In this document: positions 1 through 8,960 of the stretch, piece after piece
Numbering within the stretch: the stretch's first letter is position 1
Layout: every line of letters starts with the position of its first letter
Assembly: GCF_016775005.1 (NCBI RefSeq)
Contig: NZ_JAEUXI010000003.1
Location: forward strand, 186,001-250,000
Direction of reading: 5' to 3'
DNA length: 64,000 nt
DNA from: Streptococcus suis
GTDB taxonomy: Bacteria; Bacillota; Bacilli; Lactobacillales; Streptococcaceae
Notes under the pieces: model-generated
The model's database searches: none
What the model saw: the letters and a program-made list of their open reading frames with translations, nothing else
What the model was told of the DNA's origin: nothing
Position numbers and translations under genes: made by a program

Positions 1-2
1 CC

Positions 3-587
3 CTATCCGATACCTTTTCAACAGGTTCTTCCATCATGCCTCAGAAGAAAAATCCAGATATGGCTGAGCTGATTCGGGGGAAAACAGGTAGAGTTTATGG
101 GAACTTAGTTGGCCTATTGACGGTCATGAAATCCCTGCCTTTAACCTATAATAAGGATTTGCAGGAAGACAAAGAGGGAATGTTTGACACGGCAGAAACG
201 ATTTTAGTATCTATCGATATTTTGGCAGGGATGTTGCAATCGATGACGGTTCATAAGGAAAGGATGGCTCAATCAACAGAGAAGGATTTTTCAAATGCAA
301 CTGAATTGGCAGACTATCTAGCAAACAAGGGAATGCCCTTCCGCCAAGCGCATGAGATTGTTGGAAAACTGGTCTTGGAATGTAGTAAGGCAGGACACTA
401 TCTTCAGGATGTTCCATTGAAACATTATCAGGAAATTTCATCGATTATTGGACCGGATATTTATACAGCCTTAGAGTCTAAGACTGCAGTCTCACGAAGA
501 AATTCGCTAGGTGGAACTGGATTTGAATCGATTCATTGGCAAATTCAACAAGCAAAAGAGCAATTACTAGCTCCAAAAAGCCTCTAA
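3..587 (+). CDS. argH: argininosuccinate lyase, C-terminal part (5' end outside window)
   Basis: Catalyses the last step of arginine synthesis, splitting argininosuccinate into arginine and fumarate, in the cytoplasm. The reading frame is already open at base 3, so the gene begins before the window; 194 residues are visible. The fumarase/aspartase superfamily signature [12 protein letters not shown] appears at the start of the visible part. The rest matches the helical core and C-terminal domain of ArgH (for example [12 protein letters not shown], then [11 protein letters not shown]). A terminator follows directly. Identity is secure; the N-terminal part cannot be judged here. Confidence 0.93.
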   Translation, partial: LSDTFSTGSSIMPQKKNPDMAELIRGKTGRVYGNLVGLLTVMKSLPLTYNKDLQEDKEGMFDTAETILVSIDILAGMLQSMTVHKERMAQSTEKDFSNATELADYLANKGMPFRQAHEIVGKLVLECSKAGHYLQDVPLKHYQEISSIIGPDIYTALESKTAVSRRNSLGGTGFESIHWQIQQAKEQLLAPKSL

Positions 588-610
588 ACGTGATGTTTAT
601 TGGCTTTTTT
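575..610 (+). terminator. intrinsic terminator after argH
   Basis: Arms AAAAAGCC (575-582) and GGCTTTTT (602-609), with an inner stem TAAAC/GTTTA, followed by a short T run. The rnpA promoter overlaps its 3' arm. Confidence 0.75.
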
Positions 611-627
611 GAATTTTATGGTATAAT
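600..627 (+). promoter_or_regulatory. promoter of rnpA-yidC-jag
   Basis: Perfect -10 TATAAT at 622-627 with an extended TG (619-620). A partial -35, TTGGCT, lies at 600-605 with 16-bp spacing and falls inside the argH terminator stem. Confidence 0.7.
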
Positions 628-657
628 AGAAGTAATTTTGAAAGATGGAGTTCAGTT

Positions 658-1017
658 TTGAGAAAAACCTACCGTGTTAAACGAGAGCGTGATTTCAAGG
701 AGATTTTTAACAAAGGTAAAAATGTAGCCAACCGTAAATTTGTTGTCTATCATCTGCCACAGGACCGGGACCATTTTCGGGTCGGTCTATCGGTTAGCAA
801 AAAACTTGGAAATGCAGTCACTCGCAATCAAATCAAGCGCCGTCTGCGCCATGTGTTACAGGAACTCAAACCCTTTCTTCAATCAGAAGACTTTGTCATC
901 ATTGCACGAAAGGGTGTGGAAGAATTGAGTTACCAAGAAGTCTACCAAAACCTGCTTCATGTTTTAAAACTAGCCAATCTATTCCAGGAAGGTGAAACTC
1001 TTGAAAAAGAAAGTTAA
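658..1017 (+). CDS. rnpA: ribonuclease P protein component
   Basis: Protein subunit of RNase P, which binds the catalytic RNA and helps mature tRNA 5' ends. At 119 residues it has the usual family length. The basic RNR signature is visible (RNQIKRRLR, residues about 56-64). The start is TTG at 658, preceded by a GGAG ribosome binding site at 647-650; no ATG fits. It heads a rnpA-yidC-jag operon and overlaps the yidC start region by about 17 bases. The rnpA-yidC-jag order is conserved in streptococci. Confidence 0.96.
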   Translation: MRKTYRVKRERDFKEIFNKGKNVANRKFVVYHLPQDRDHFRVGLSVSKKLGNAVTRNQIKRRLRHVLQELKPFLQSEDFVIIARKGVEELSYQEVYQNLLHVLKLANLFQEGETLEKES

Positions 1018-1813
1018 GTGGGCTAGCCTCTCTGCCTTTGTCCTTTTATTTTTGTCAGCATGTGGGACAGGTGAAGTGACCAGCCAGTCAACAGGAATCT
1101 GGGACCAGCTTATTTACTGGTTTGCCAGCATGATTCAATTTTTGTCCATCAATGGCCAAATTGGTATCGGGATTATCCTCTTTACCATTTTGATTCGGAC
1201 CCTGCTCTTACCCCTCTTCCAAATCCAAATGGAATCCAATCGGAAAATGCAGGACCTTCAACCACAACTACGTGCCCTCCAAGAGCAGTATCCAGGGACA
1301 GACTTAGATAGCCGTCAGGCCTTGACAGAAGCGACACGAGCACTTTACAAGGAACACGGTGTCAGCATGCGATCGTCCATGATGCCTCTCTTTATTCAGT
1401 TGCCGATTTTGATGATTCTTTACAATGCCTTGACTAGTGTTGAAGCATTGAAAGTAGGGCAATTTCTCTGGTTGAACCTTGGCGAAACGGATCCTTATTT
1501 TATCCTACCACTACTGGCTGCTGCCCTGACATTTGCCAGCAGTTGGCTTACCAATAAAGCTGCGCTGGAAAAAAATGGGGCTTTGACGGTGATGATGTAC
1601 ACCATGCCCTTGGTAATTTTTTTCTTTGCTATCAATGCCGCAAGTGGTGTCGCCCTTTACTGGACCGTTTCAAATGCCTATCAGGTCTTCCAAACCCTGT
1701 TATTAAACAATCCATTTAAAATCATCGCAGAGCGTCAAGCCAAGATTGATGAAGAAAAAGAACGGCAGGCGCGGATTCGACGGGCTAAGAAAAAAGCTGG
1801 GAAAAAGAAATAG
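1001..1813 (+). CDS. yidC: membrane protein insertase YidC (lipoprotein type)
   Basis: Inserts and folds membrane proteins, alone or with Sec. I chose TTG at 1001 because AGGAAGG lies about 7 bases upstream; a GTG at 992 would overlap that site. The product (270 residues) then starts with a lipoprotein signal peptide ending in LSAC (residues 18-21). Several membrane segments follow, for example around [20 protein letters not shown] and [18 protein letters not shown]. The C-terminal tail is strongly basic, as expected for a paralogue that contacts the ribosome. This copy, next to rnpA and jag, corresponds to streptococcal YidC1; a second paralogue would lie elsewhere. Confidence 0.93.
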   Translation: MKKKVKWASLSAFVLLFLSACGTGEVTSQSTGIWDQLIYWFASMIQFLSINGQIGIGIILFTILIRTLLLPLFQIQMESNRKMQDLQPQLRALQEQYPGTDLDSRQALTEATRALYKEHGVSMRSSMMPLFIQLPILMILYNALTSVEALKVGQFLWLNLGETDPYFILPLLAAALTFASSWLTNKAALEKNGALTVMMYTMPLVIFFFAINAASGVALYWTVSNAYQVFQTLLLNNPFKIIAERQAKIDEEKERQARIRRAKKKAGKKK

Positions 1814-1832
1814 GAGATTAGGAGAGAAGAAG

Positions 1833-2822
1833 ATGAAATTTACAGGATCAAGTGTAGAAGAAGCCATACAGAATGGTTTGCAGGAATTGGATATTCCACG
1901 TAAAAAAGCACATATCACCGTCATCGCTCGCGAGAAAAAGGGTTTCTTTGGCTTTGGGAAGAAGCCAGCTGTTGTTGATATCGATGTGATCAATGAAACA
2001 ACGGTTGTCAAAGCCAATCAAAAAGCGGTTCGTGGCGTCCCTTCAGAGATTAACGAGCTCAATGAACCGGTAAAAAGTGTTTCAGAAGCAACGATTGACC
2101 TTGGGAAGGTGGTTGCAGCTGTGAAAGAATTTGAGAAGTCTGGTGAGGTACTGGATGACCGCATCAAGGCTCAGATTTTGAAAAATGAAAAAGATGCGAA
2201 GACGATTTTGGAAGAAACAGGTCGTATCGAAATCATTCAAGATGATGTGATTGCAGCCCAAACTAGTTCAGAAACCGTGCCAGCAGAGGAAATAACTGAG
2301 CCAGCAGCAGTTCAACAAGAATTTGCTGATTTAGATATTCCAGTTCAGGAAAGTTACCAGATTGAAGAAGTGGTGGAGCAGGTGACAGCCTACATCCAAT
2401 CCATTTTGGATGATATGGATGTGGAAACCACTATCGACAGTAGTCACAACCGTCGTTCGATCAATTTGCAGATTGACACCAATGAACCAGGGCGTGTGAT
2501 TGGCTACCATGGTAAGGTTCTGAAATCCTTGCAACTCTTGGCGCAGAACTATTTGTTCAACCGTTACGAGCGCAATTTTTACATTTCTATCAACGTGAAT
2601 GACTACGTTGAGCACCGTGCAGAAGTCTTGCAGGGCTACGCCCAAAAATTAGCAGAGCGTGTCTTGTTGGAAGGCGAAGCCTACCACACAGACCCAATGT
2701 CTAGCAGCGAGCGGAAGATTATCCACCGCATCATTTCGAAAATGGAAGGTTTGACCAGCTACTCAGAAGGTAGCGAACCAAATCGCTATGTTGTCGTAGA
2801 TGTGGATAGTCAACGCGATTAG
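1833..2822 (+). CDS. jag: RNA-binding protein Jag/KhpB/EloR
   Basis: Single-strand RNA-binding protein linked to cell elongation and division in streptococci. The start at 1833 is set by GGAG at 1821-1824; an in-frame ATG at 1746 lies inside yidC and has no support. The 329-residue product has a Jag N-terminal domain (residues 1-50, MKFTGSSVEEAI and FFGFGKKP), an acidic linker, a KH domain with GYHG near residue 224, and a C-terminal R3H domain (SERKIIHRII, SEPNRYVV). It is the third gene of the rnpA operon, and its domain order is complete. Confidence 0.95.
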   Translation: MKFTGSSVEEAIQNGLQELDIPRKKAHITVIAREKKGFFGFGKKPAVVDIDVINETTVVKANQKAVRGVPSEINELNEPVKSVSEATIDLGKVVAAVKEFEKSGEVLDDRIKAQILKNEKDAKTILEETGRIEIIQDDVIAAQTSSETVPAEEITEPAAVQQEFADLDIPVQESYQIEEVVEQVTAYIQSILDDMDVETTIDSSHNRRSINLQIDTNEPGRVIGYHGKVLKSLQLLAQNYLFNRYERNFYISINVNDYVEHRAEVLQGYAQKLAERVLLEGEAYHTDPMSSSERKIIHRIISKMEGLTSYSEGSEPNRYVVVDVDSQRD

Positions 2823-2866
2823 GAATCGCTTTCATATTGAATTTCATAACTTGATGAAAGAATAGC

Positions 2867-2895
2867 TTGACAAAGCAACCGATTTTCGGTAAAAT
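2867..2895 (+). promoter_or_regulatory. strong promoter of rpmH
   Basis: Consensus TTGACA (2867-2872), exactly 17 bp, then TAAAAT (2890-2895), followed by a leader of about 70 bases. Confidence 0.88.
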
Positions 2896-2969
2896 AGCCT
2901 GGTATGTTTAGTAACTGATCAAAACTAGCCGGCTAAACGAATACAAGAATCTAAGAGGAGGTATTCATC

Positions 2970-3107
2970 GTGAAACGTACTTTTCAACCAAGTAAAATCC
3001 GTCGTGCTCGTAAACACGGATTCCGTAACCGTATGTCAACTAAAAACGGCCGTCGCGTATTAGCAGCTCGTCGTCGTAAAGGACGCAAAGTGCTTGCAGT
3101 GGCATAA
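2970..3107 (+). CDS. rpmH: 50S ribosomal protein L34
   Basis: Small basic large-subunit ribosomal protein. The 45-residue frame begins with GTG at 2970 behind a strong GAGGAGG site (2955-2961). It reads [19 protein letters not shown] and continues in the expected Arg/Lys-rich way to KVLAVA, one residue longer than the common 44-residue form. It is transcribed alone between its own near-consensus promoter and a strong terminator. Confidence 0.97.
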   Translation: MKRTFQPSKIRRARKHGFRNRMSTKNGRRVLAARRRKGRKVLAVA

Positions 3108-3120
3108 GATGAAACAAATG

Positions 3121-3154
3121 AAACCAACAGAAACTCGAGTCTGTTGGTTTTTTT
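3121..3154. terminator. bidirectional terminator between rpmH and HAD gene
   Basis: Eleven-base perfect arms, AAACCAACAGA (3121-3131) and TCTGTTGGTTT (3140-3150), with a T run on the + side and an A run on the other side. It can end both converging transcripts. Confidence 0.85.
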
Positions 3155-3158
3155 GTTG

Positions 3159-3974
3159 CTATTGGGAAAGGATAAAGCGTTCAATGGCCTTGGCAACGCC
3201 TGCCTGGTCGTTGGTGGTGGTTGTAAAATCTGCTAGGCTTTGGATGGCTGCTGTTGCGTTGCCCATAGCGATTCCAAGCCCTGCCATGGTGAGAAGTTCA
3301 GTGTCATTGTTGCCATCGCCAATGGCCATAATCTGCTCTGGCTCAATCTGAAGTTTGTGGGCAAGGGCTAAGACAGTACTTCCCTTATTGACACCCTTGG
3401 GCAGTATTTCAAAAGCATGGTCTAAGCTACGTACGGGATGGTAGTGCTGAGATAGGTTAGCTTCGTAGCGTTTTTGGAAGGCGGTCAGCCGCTCGGTTTC
3501 GCCCATGAAAATCGGAACAAGGACGGGTAATTGTAGGGCTAGAAAGTCATCCAACCGGCTATGATAGAGGACAGATGATTCAACCTGAGCATCTCGGATG
3601 GCAGCTGCATTGAGATACTTGCCCAAGGCATAGTTGGCGTGAGGGGTGAAGAGGACCAGATTCAGGTCTGGAAAGTCTTCTAAAAGAGCGTAGAGAGAGG
3701 AAAGTTGCTCGGCAGGTACCGAGTGATAGTCTAGGATGGACCAGTCTTTGGTTGCCAAGGTCAAGCAGCCATTGTTGCCAATAGCATAAGGCTGCTCGGG
3801 GATATCAAGTTGTTCAAAGTAATCCCTGATCCCTGAAATGGGTCTGCCCGTTGCCAATAAGATGGTCACTCCCAGTTGGCTGGCAGCTTGAATAGCAGCC
3901 TTGTCCTGAGGGTGAATCGTCTTTTCAGAAGTCAGTAAGGTGCCATCTAAATCAATGGCTAAGAGTCGAATCAT
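3159..3974 (-). CDS. Cof-type HAD-superfamily phosphatase
   Basis: Cytoplasmic haloacid-dehalogenase-fold hydrolase, most likely a sugar-phosphate or nucleotide phosphatase; the true substrate cannot be read from sequence. The 271-residue product starts MIRLLAIDLDGTL, which carries the catalytic DxD motif, and has the late motif GDGNNDTELL with the GLGIAMGNA that follows it in the Cof/YidA subgroup. The start at 3974 is set by AGGAGG just upstream; a longer frame to 4088 lacks support. It is transcribed alone, divergently from tatD. Confidence 0.85.
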   Translation of the reverse strand: MIRLLAIDLDGTLLTSEKTIHPQDKAAIQAASQLGVTILLATGRPISGIRDYFEQLDIPEQPYAIGNNGCLTLATKDWSILDYHSVPAEQLSSLYALLEDFPDLNLVLFTPHANYALGKYLNAAAIRDAQVESSVLYHSRLDDFLALQLPVLVPIFMGETERLTAFQKRYEANLSQHYHPVRSLDHAFEILPKGVNKGSTVLALAHKLQIEPEQIMAIGDGNNDTELLTMAGLGIAMGNATAAIQSLADFTTTTNDQAGVAKAIERFILSQ

Positions 3975-3996
3975 GAAGTACCTCCTAAGTAGGCTC

Positions 3997-4025
3997 ATTG
4001 TACCATACTTGTCTGGCGCATACAA
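3997..4025 (-). promoter_or_regulatory. promoter of HAD phosphatase gene
   Basis: On the minus strand, TTGTAT (4020-4025), 17 bp, then TACAAT (3997-4002). It is back-to-back with the tatD promoter. Confidence 0.6.
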
Positions 4026-4048
4026 GATTAGGTCCTCCATGGGACTTG

Positions 4049-4057
4049 TGGTACAAT
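4049..4057 (+). promoter_or_regulatory. extended -10 of tatD, with start codon at the expected +1
   Basis: TG-g-TACAAT at 4049-4057. Only six bases separate the hexamer from the tatD ATG at 4064, so the predicted transcript would begin at or next to the start codon. Confidence 0.55.
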
Positions 4058-4063
4058 AAGGGT

Positions 4064-4849
4064 ATGACACTACAAATTTTTGATACACACACCCACCTCA
4101 ACGTAGAGCAGTTTGACGGTCGGGTTCAAGAGGAATTAGATTTTGCCAAGGAAATGGGGGTCACCCTCCACAATGTGGTCGGTTTTGACCGAGCAACCAT
4201 TGACAAGGCTATGGAGCTTGCTGACCAGCACCCTGAAATTTATCTGACACTGGGCTGGCATCCGACAGAGGCTGGCACCTATGATGAGGAAGTAGAAAGC
4301 TACTTGCTTGAGGCACTCAAACATCCCAAGGTCATTGCCCTGGGGGAGATTGGGCTGGACTACTACTGGATGACGGCGGATAAGGATACTCAGGCTCGTG
4401 TTTTCAAGCGACAGATGGAGTTGGCCAAGCAGTTGGATTTGCCCTTCGTGGTTCATACTCGCGATGCTTTGGAAGATACTTACCAGATCATCAAGGAAGT
4501 CGGCGTCGGTCCGCGTGGAGGCATCATGCATTCCTTCTCTGGTACGCTGGAGGAGGCTCAGGCCTTCATGGACCTGGGCATGCACATTTCCTTCTCGGGA
4601 GTAGTGACTTTCAAAAAAGCCGTCGAACTTCAGGAAGCGGCGCAAGCATTGCCCCTAGAAAAAATCCTGGTCGAGACGGATGCGCCCTACCTGGCCCCAG
4701 TTCCTAAGCGTGGTCGGGAAAATCGCACCGGCTACACCAGATATGTGGTGGACATGCTGGCCCAGCTTCGCAACCAGTCGGTCGAAGAAGTGGCGAAAGC
4801 GACCTACGAGAATGCAAAGAGGTTGTTCAGAATTGACTCAGAAAATTAA
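4064..4849 (+). CDS. tatD: TatD-family metal-dependent deoxyribonuclease
   Basis: Metal-dependent hydrolase of the TatD family, which has 3'-5' DNase activity. The 261-residue product begins MTLQIFDTHTHLNV with the metal-binding HxH (residues 9 and 11). It has EIGLDYY, VHTRDA, MHSFSG and ETDAPYLAP, the ordered metal and active-site motifs of the family. The ATG at 4064 fits homologue starts, but it has only a poor, too-close purine stretch and sits at the expected transcription start of the upstream -10. Its end overlaps rnmV by 17 bases, a conserved tatD-rnmV-ksgA neighbourhood here interrupted by accessory genes. Confidence 0.92.
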   Translation: MTLQIFDTHTHLNVEQFDGRVQEELDFAKEMGVTLHNVVGFDRATIDKAMELADQHPEIYLTLGWHPTEAGTYDEEVESYLLEALKHPKVIALGEIGLDYYWMTADKDTQARVFKRQMELAKQLDLPFVVHTRDALEDTYQIIKEVGVGPRGGIMHSFSGTLEEAQAFMDLGMHISFSGVVTFKKAVELQEAAQALPLEKILVETDAPYLAPVPKRGRENRTGYTRYVVDMLAQLRNQSVEEVAKATYENAKRLFRIDSEN

Positions 4850-5414
4850 GATACAGGAAGTCCTCGTTGTTGAAGGCAAGGATGATACAGCAAACCTAAA
4901 ACGATTTTATGAGGTGGATACCTACGAAACCAGAGGCTCTGCCATATCAGACGATGACTTGGAACGCATCGAGAAACTCCATGACCTGCGTGGCGTCATT
5001 GTCTTTACTGACCCAGACTACAATGGGGAGCGGATTCGGAAGATGATTATGCAGGCTATTCCCACGGTCAAACACGCCTTTTTACAGCGGGACGAGGCCA
5101 GGCCCCAGTCCAAAACAAAAGGGCGGTCCTTGGGCATTGAGCACGCCAACTTTGAGGACTTGGAAAAAGCCCTCGCAGGCGTGCGTGGTTACTACGATGA
5201 TGAAAATAACTTTGACATCACCAAGTCAGACCTAATGCGCCTAGGCTTGCTTATGGGTGGGGACAGCCGCAAGCGGAGAGAGTATCTAGGAGAACGCTTG
5301 CGCATCGGCTACTGCAACGGCAAGCAACTACTCAAACGCTTAGAACTCTTTGGGATTGGTCTGGCGGAAGTGGAGGAGGCGATGGGGACTTTCGTTGAAG
5401 GGAGTAAGAAATGA
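4833..5414 (+). CDS. rnmV: ribonuclease M5
   Basis: Matures 5S rRNA by cutting its precursor at both ends. The 193-residue product has a Toprim domain at the N-terminus, with EGKDD (residues 14-18) and FTDPDYNG as the metal-binding acidic motifs, and the family sequence SLGIEHANFEDL further on. I chose TTG at 4833 because AGAGG lies about 10 bases upstream; the longer frame from 4680 lies inside tatD. It overlaps tatD upstream, and its stop overlaps the next ATG (ATGA). Confidence 0.93.
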   Translation: MTQKIKIQEVLVVEGKDDTANLKRFYEVDTYETRGSAISDDDLERIEKLHDLRGVIVFTDPDYNGERIRKMIMQAIPTVKHAFLQRDEARPQSKTKGRSLGIEHANFEDLEKALAGVRGYYDDENNFDITKSDLMRLGLLMGGDSRKRREYLGERLRIGYCNGKQLLKRLELFGIGLAEVEEAMGTFVEGSKK

Positions 5415-5929
5415 AGCGGTTGAAAAAAGAGCGGGGTCAATATCGTAAGCTTCAGAATCTATTGAAAGCTATGAGTCATATTTCTTGGTCGATGTGCTCG
5501 GAAGATGCTCTATACGATCATTTCCATGTGCCAAGTAGCCCGTTCATACAATCAACGAAAACTAGACCAGCAATCAAAAGACAGTTTTGTCAGGAGTGGG
5601 AGATGTTGACGGAGCGGTTTATAGCTGGCAAACCAGAAGAGCTCCGCTTTTGTAAGGTCGTATCAATTTTGTGCCTACCAGAGTTGTGGAGTTCGCAGTT
5701 GATTGTGTTTTATGACCAAGATTGCTATGAACGATTTTTTAAGAATCCAAGATGGTATCGAAATCTGGATCAGTCTATTCTTATAAATACAAGAAATCTG
5801 TGGCTGACATCGGTAGATAAATGTATCGTTGCAGATGAATTGCAGGCTGATGATGGAACGTTCCTCCAAGGAGAAGCAATTTTTTTAGGAGAGTTTCCTA
5901 GTTGGATAGGTGAAAGGTATAACGAATAA
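5411..5929 (+). CDS. DUF3916-like protein of unknown function
   Basis: The 172-residue product has no signal peptide or membrane segment. The stretch LPELWSSQLIVF and the ending AIFLGEF resemble what I remember of DUF3916 proteins, so that family is my best guess. The N-terminus is rich in Lys and Arg. It starts by a 4-base ATGA overlap with rnmV and is probably translationally coupled to it. It is the first of three genes that separate rnmV from ksgA, which are usually adjacent in streptococci, so it looks like an accessory insertion. No function is proposed. Confidence 0.6.
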   Translation: MKRLKKERGQYRKLQNLLKAMSHISWSMCSEDALYDHFHVPSSPFIQSTKTRPAIKRQFCQEWEMLTERFIAGKPEELRFCKVVSILCLPELWSSQLIVFYDQDCYERFFKNPRWYRNLDQSILINTRNLWLTSVDKCIVADELQADDGTFLQGEAIFLGEFPSWIGERYNE

Positions 5930-5948
5930 ATTATTGAAGTGAGGGAGT

Positions 5949-6404
5949 ATGAGCAGGATGGAACACGTTATCCTAACCAATATGTGCATGATTACAGACG
6001 GTCAGCAGGTATTAGTCCAGGATAGGAAGTCTGAAAAGTGGCCTGGAGTGACTTTTCCAGGTGGCCATGTCGAATGTGGAGAGAGTATTATTTCCTCCGT
6101 CATTCGCGAAATCAAGGAAGAAACGGGCTTGATGGTATCCAATCCCGAACTCTGTGGCATTCAAAACTGGACAGACCCTACTGACCACTATCGCTATCTA
6201 GTATTTTGCTACAAAACCAGTCTTTTTTCAGGCTCTATCCAATCTTCAGATGAGGGCGAGGTCTTCTGGATTGACCGTGCGGAGCTGAGGAATGTTCAGC
6301 TGGCAGACGGTTTTGAATCCATGCTGGAAATCTTTGAACAGCCACAGCTGACGGAGAATTTTTACTGGTTTGAAGACGGCGAGTGGAAGGTGGAGAATAA
6401 GTGA
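5949..6404 (+). CDS. NUDIX hydrolase, MutT-like
   Basis: Predicted to hydrolyse a nucleoside-diphosphate-linked compound. A complete Nudix box is visible at residues 39-61 (G-x5-E-x7-REIKEETGL), preceded by the usual PGVTFPGGH. The product has 151 residues. The ATG at 5949 is very close to the GAGGGAG site (5941-5947); an in-frame ATG at 5958 (MEHVILTNMCM) has better spacing and may be the real start. It belongs to the accessory trio between rnmV and ksgA. The exact substrate is unknown; 8-oxo-dGTP is only one possibility. Confidence 0.85.
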   Translation: MSRMEHVILTNMCMITDGQQVLVQDRKSEKWPGVTFPGGHVECGESIISSVIREIKEETGLMVSNPELCGIQNWTDPTDHYRYLVFCYKTSLFSGSIQSSDEGEVFWIDRAELRNVQLADGFESMLEIFEQPQLTENFYWFEDGEWKVENK

Positions 6405-6412
6405 GGAAAGAT

Positions 6413-7045
6413 ATGAGTAATACTATAGACAAGGCATGGGAATTCTTTTTTGAAGGCAAGGTGTTAGAGGCTAAGCAATTACTTGAGAAAGAGTATCGAG
6501 TTGAAACTTGTTTGGATTATGCTGGTCTCAATCTATTTGCCTACCTTTATCTTGAGAAAGAAAACTTTGATAAAGCCTTACTAGCCTGCCAACGCTATGT
6601 TCAATTAGCTCGAAAGGAACAGAACGCTGAACAAGAACATATTGGACTACATCAGCTAGCCATGGTCTATCGGAGTCAAGGAGACTTTAAGAAGGCTTTG
6701 GAGTTAATCGAGGAAGAGGCTACATTGCTAGCAACTGAATTTTCAGAAGACAAATTGAAATGGTCGGTTAATGACTATGAACAAGGCTATTTACGATTGC
6801 AATTAGGAGAGCTAGACTCAGCTTTGCATTTTATGAAACGAAGTTTAGAGAATGCTTTAATGACAGACGACCTCATTGCCCAAGCTTGTGCCTATCGAGG
6901 CTTGGGGGAAATCTATGCTACAAACAGAATAACTGATTTAGCTGAACAAGCATTTATGCAATCCATTACTGCTTTTGAAGAAGCAGATGATGATATTGGG
7001 GCGAACGAAGTTAGAGAATTGATGGCTACCTACAGAATTATTTAG
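6413..7045 (+). CDS. tetratricopeptide-repeat protein
   Basis: A 210-residue all-helical protein with TPR-like units ([60 protein letters not shown]). TPR arrays mediate protein-protein contacts; no enzymatic motif is visible. The start at 6413 has GAGGAAAG upstream; a GTG at 6401 would extend it by four residues. It lies 8 bases after the NUDIX gene and 11 bases before ksgA, so it shares their transcript. Its partner and role are unknown. Confidence 0.75.
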   Translation: MSNTIDKAWEFFFEGKVLEAKQLLEKEYRVETCLDYAGLNLFAYLYLEKENFDKALLACQRYVQLARKEQNAEQEHIGLHQLAMVYRSQGDFKKALELIEEEATLLATEFSEDKLKWSVNDYEQGYLRLQLGELDSALHFMKRSLENALMTDDLIAQACAYRGLGEIYATNRITDLAEQAFMQSITAFEEADDDIGANEVRELMATYRII

Positions 7046-7056
7046 AAAGAACACAC

Positions 7057-7932
7057 ATGAGAATCGCAGACAAAAACGTTACTCGTGCCGTCCTTGAACG
7101 CCACGGGTTTACCTTTAAGAAATCCTTCGGTCAGAACTTTTTGACCGATACCAATATTTTACAGAAGATTGTGGACACGGCAGAGATTGACCAGAATGTC
7201 AATGTCATCGAGATTGGACCTGGCATCGGGGCCTTGACCGAGTTTTTGGCGGAGAATGCTGCTGAGGTCATGGCTTTTGAGATTGACGACCGCCTGATTC
7301 CGATTTTGGCGGACACCTTGGGCCGCTTTGACAATGTGACCGTGGTCAACCAAGACATCTTGAAAACCGACCTGCAGACCCAGATTCAGAATTTCAAAAA
7401 TCCTGACCTACCTATCAAGGTCGTGGCCAATCTGCCTTACTACATCACCACCCCAATCCTCATGCATCTGATTGAGAGCAAGATTCCCTTCAGCGAGTTC
7501 GTGGTCATGATGCAGCGGGAGGTGGCCGATCGCATTTCTGCCGAGCCAAACACCAAGGCCTACGGCAGCCTGTCCATTGCGGTCCAGTACTACATGACTG
7601 CCAAGGTGGCTTTCATCGTGCCTCGCACCGTCTTTGTGCCCGCGCCAAACGTGGACTCCGCCATTCTCAAAATGGTTCGCCGCGAGCAACCCCTTGTGAG
7701 CGTCAAAGACGAAGATTTCTTCTTCCGGGTGTCCAAGGCCAGCTTTGTACACCGCCGCAAGACCCTGTGGAACAACCTGACCAACCATTTCGGTAAGTCC
7801 GAAGAGGTCAAGGACAGGCTGACGCAGGCACTTGGCATGGCAGAGCTGGAAGCCAGTGTCCGTGGAGAAGCACTTTCCATGGCTGACTTCGCACGTTTAT
7901 CTGACAGCCTCCAGGAAGCAGGTTTAGCATGA
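7057..7932 (+). CDS. ksgA: 16S rRNA (adenine1518-N6/adenine1519-N6) dimethyltransferase
   Basis: Dimethylates two adjacent adenines in helix 45 of 16S rRNA late in small-subunit assembly. The 291-residue product has KKSFGQNFL, the SAM-binding [10 protein letters not shown], the acidic AFEIDDRL, and the catalytic NLPYYI motif. Its codons are visibly more GC-rich than those of the TPR gene just upstream, consistent with ksgA being core and the upstream gene accessory. Its stop overlaps the start of the broken YdcF gene (ATGA at 7929). Confidence 0.96.
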   Translation: MRIADKNVTRAVLERHGFTFKKSFGQNFLTDTNILQKIVDTAEIDQNVNVIEIGPGIGALTEFLAENAAEVMAFEIDDRLIPILADTLGRFDNVTVVNQDILKTDLQTQIQNFKNPDLPIKVVANLPYYITTPILMHLIESKIPFSEFVVMMQREVADRISAEPNTKAYGSLSIAVQYYMTAKVAFIVPRTVFVPAPNVDSAILKMVRREQPLVSVKDEDFFFRVSKASFVHRRKTLWNNLTNHFGKSEEVKDRLTQALGMAELEASVRGEALSMADFARLSDSLQEAGLA

Positions 7933-8304
7933 AACTATCGCAGGCAGTCAATCGATTAGCCCAGTTTTGTGGACCGCGGAATCTGTCCTCCTTGACAAAA
8001 CAAGCTCTCCAAGCAGAGCAAGGACTAGAACAGGTAGATGTTCTAGCCTTTTTTGTCGGCTCCATTCTAGCAGGTGGCGACCAACTGGCAGAGGCTATTC
8101 GGAATAAGCTTGCTAAAACCTACGTCATCGTAGGTGGAGCAGGTCACACGACCGACGGACTTCGCCAACAGGTGCGGGACCATTTTCCCCAGCTGGATCC
8201 AATTGGCTTGACCGAGGCAGAGATTTTTCAAGCCTACTTGGAGCAGAAGTATGGCCTGTCAGCTGATTTGCTAGAAACCTAGTCCATCAACTGCGGCAAC
8301 AATG

Positions 8305-8422
8305 TTATCGTTATTTAGTTGACTTTTATTACTTCGTTAACTCGCCTTGCCTAACTTCAGTTATGCCTGCGGCTCGTTGCCTAGTACTAAAAGTAAACTA
8401 AAAGACTGCACATATAAACTGG
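8305..8422. repeat. BOX-like small intergenic repeat inserted in the YdcF gene
   Basis: Terminal arms TTTAGTTGACTTTTA (from 8314) and TAAAAGTAAACTAAA (ending about 8402) are inverted repeats with one mismatch. The core contains TTACTTCGTTAACTCGCC and GCCTGCGGCTCGTTGCC, which resemble streptococcal BOX-type repeats. Borders are estimated from where YdcF coding resumes. Confidence 0.65.
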
Positions 8423-8691
8423 ACTTGCTGGCTGAGAGGGGCATTGATTTTCAGTCCATTCTGCTCATGCAAGATGCCACCATGCAGCGTCGGATGTGGG
8501 CAACGATGAAGAAGTACGCAGCGGGTAAGCTCTTGCTCAACTACGCCAGCTACCAAGTGACTGTCAGGGAGGAAGAGGATCAGCTTCAGTTTGATAATGC
8601 TCCCTTTGGCATGTGGGACATGGACCGCTACCTCAGCCTGCTTTTAGGTGAAATTCCCCGCCTGCGAGATGATGAAGAGGGCTACGGACCA

Positions 8692-8862
8692 AGGAGGCTG
8701 GGCTCAAGTCCAGCCTCACTTCTCAGAGTTCGTGTCAACACCTCAGCGCAGTGGTTGATTGGCAGATTTGTTCGTATTTCATACTCCAAATCTGACCTAA
8801 TCAACTGTGCGGGGGTGAGAAGACGAACTCTTTTTTGACCAATTGAGTTCTTTCTCACTCCC
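8692..8862. repeat. palindromic MITE-like element inserted in the YdcF gene
   Basis: Nested inverted repeats: GAGGCTGG/CCAGCCTC (8694-8701, 8710-8717), AGAGTTCGT/ACGAACTCT (8725-8733, 8823-8831), and a long imperfect stem 8749-8770 with 8787-8809. A further hairpin joins GGGGTGAGA/GAACTC (8811-8830) to 8845-8862. No coding capacity of its own is evident. Confidence 0.65.
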
Positions 8863-8960
8863 ATCGACATTCCAGAAGAAGTTCAAGCCAGCTACCAACT
8901 GGTCCAGGAAAAGACAGGCCTAACCAGCCGTAAGGCCAATCCTAAGTATGCAGGGTACGT

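Noticed and set aside
4398..4604. Small frame inside tatD on the same strand
   Set aside because: It lies wholly within tatD in another frame, without a ribosome binding site or family resemblance.
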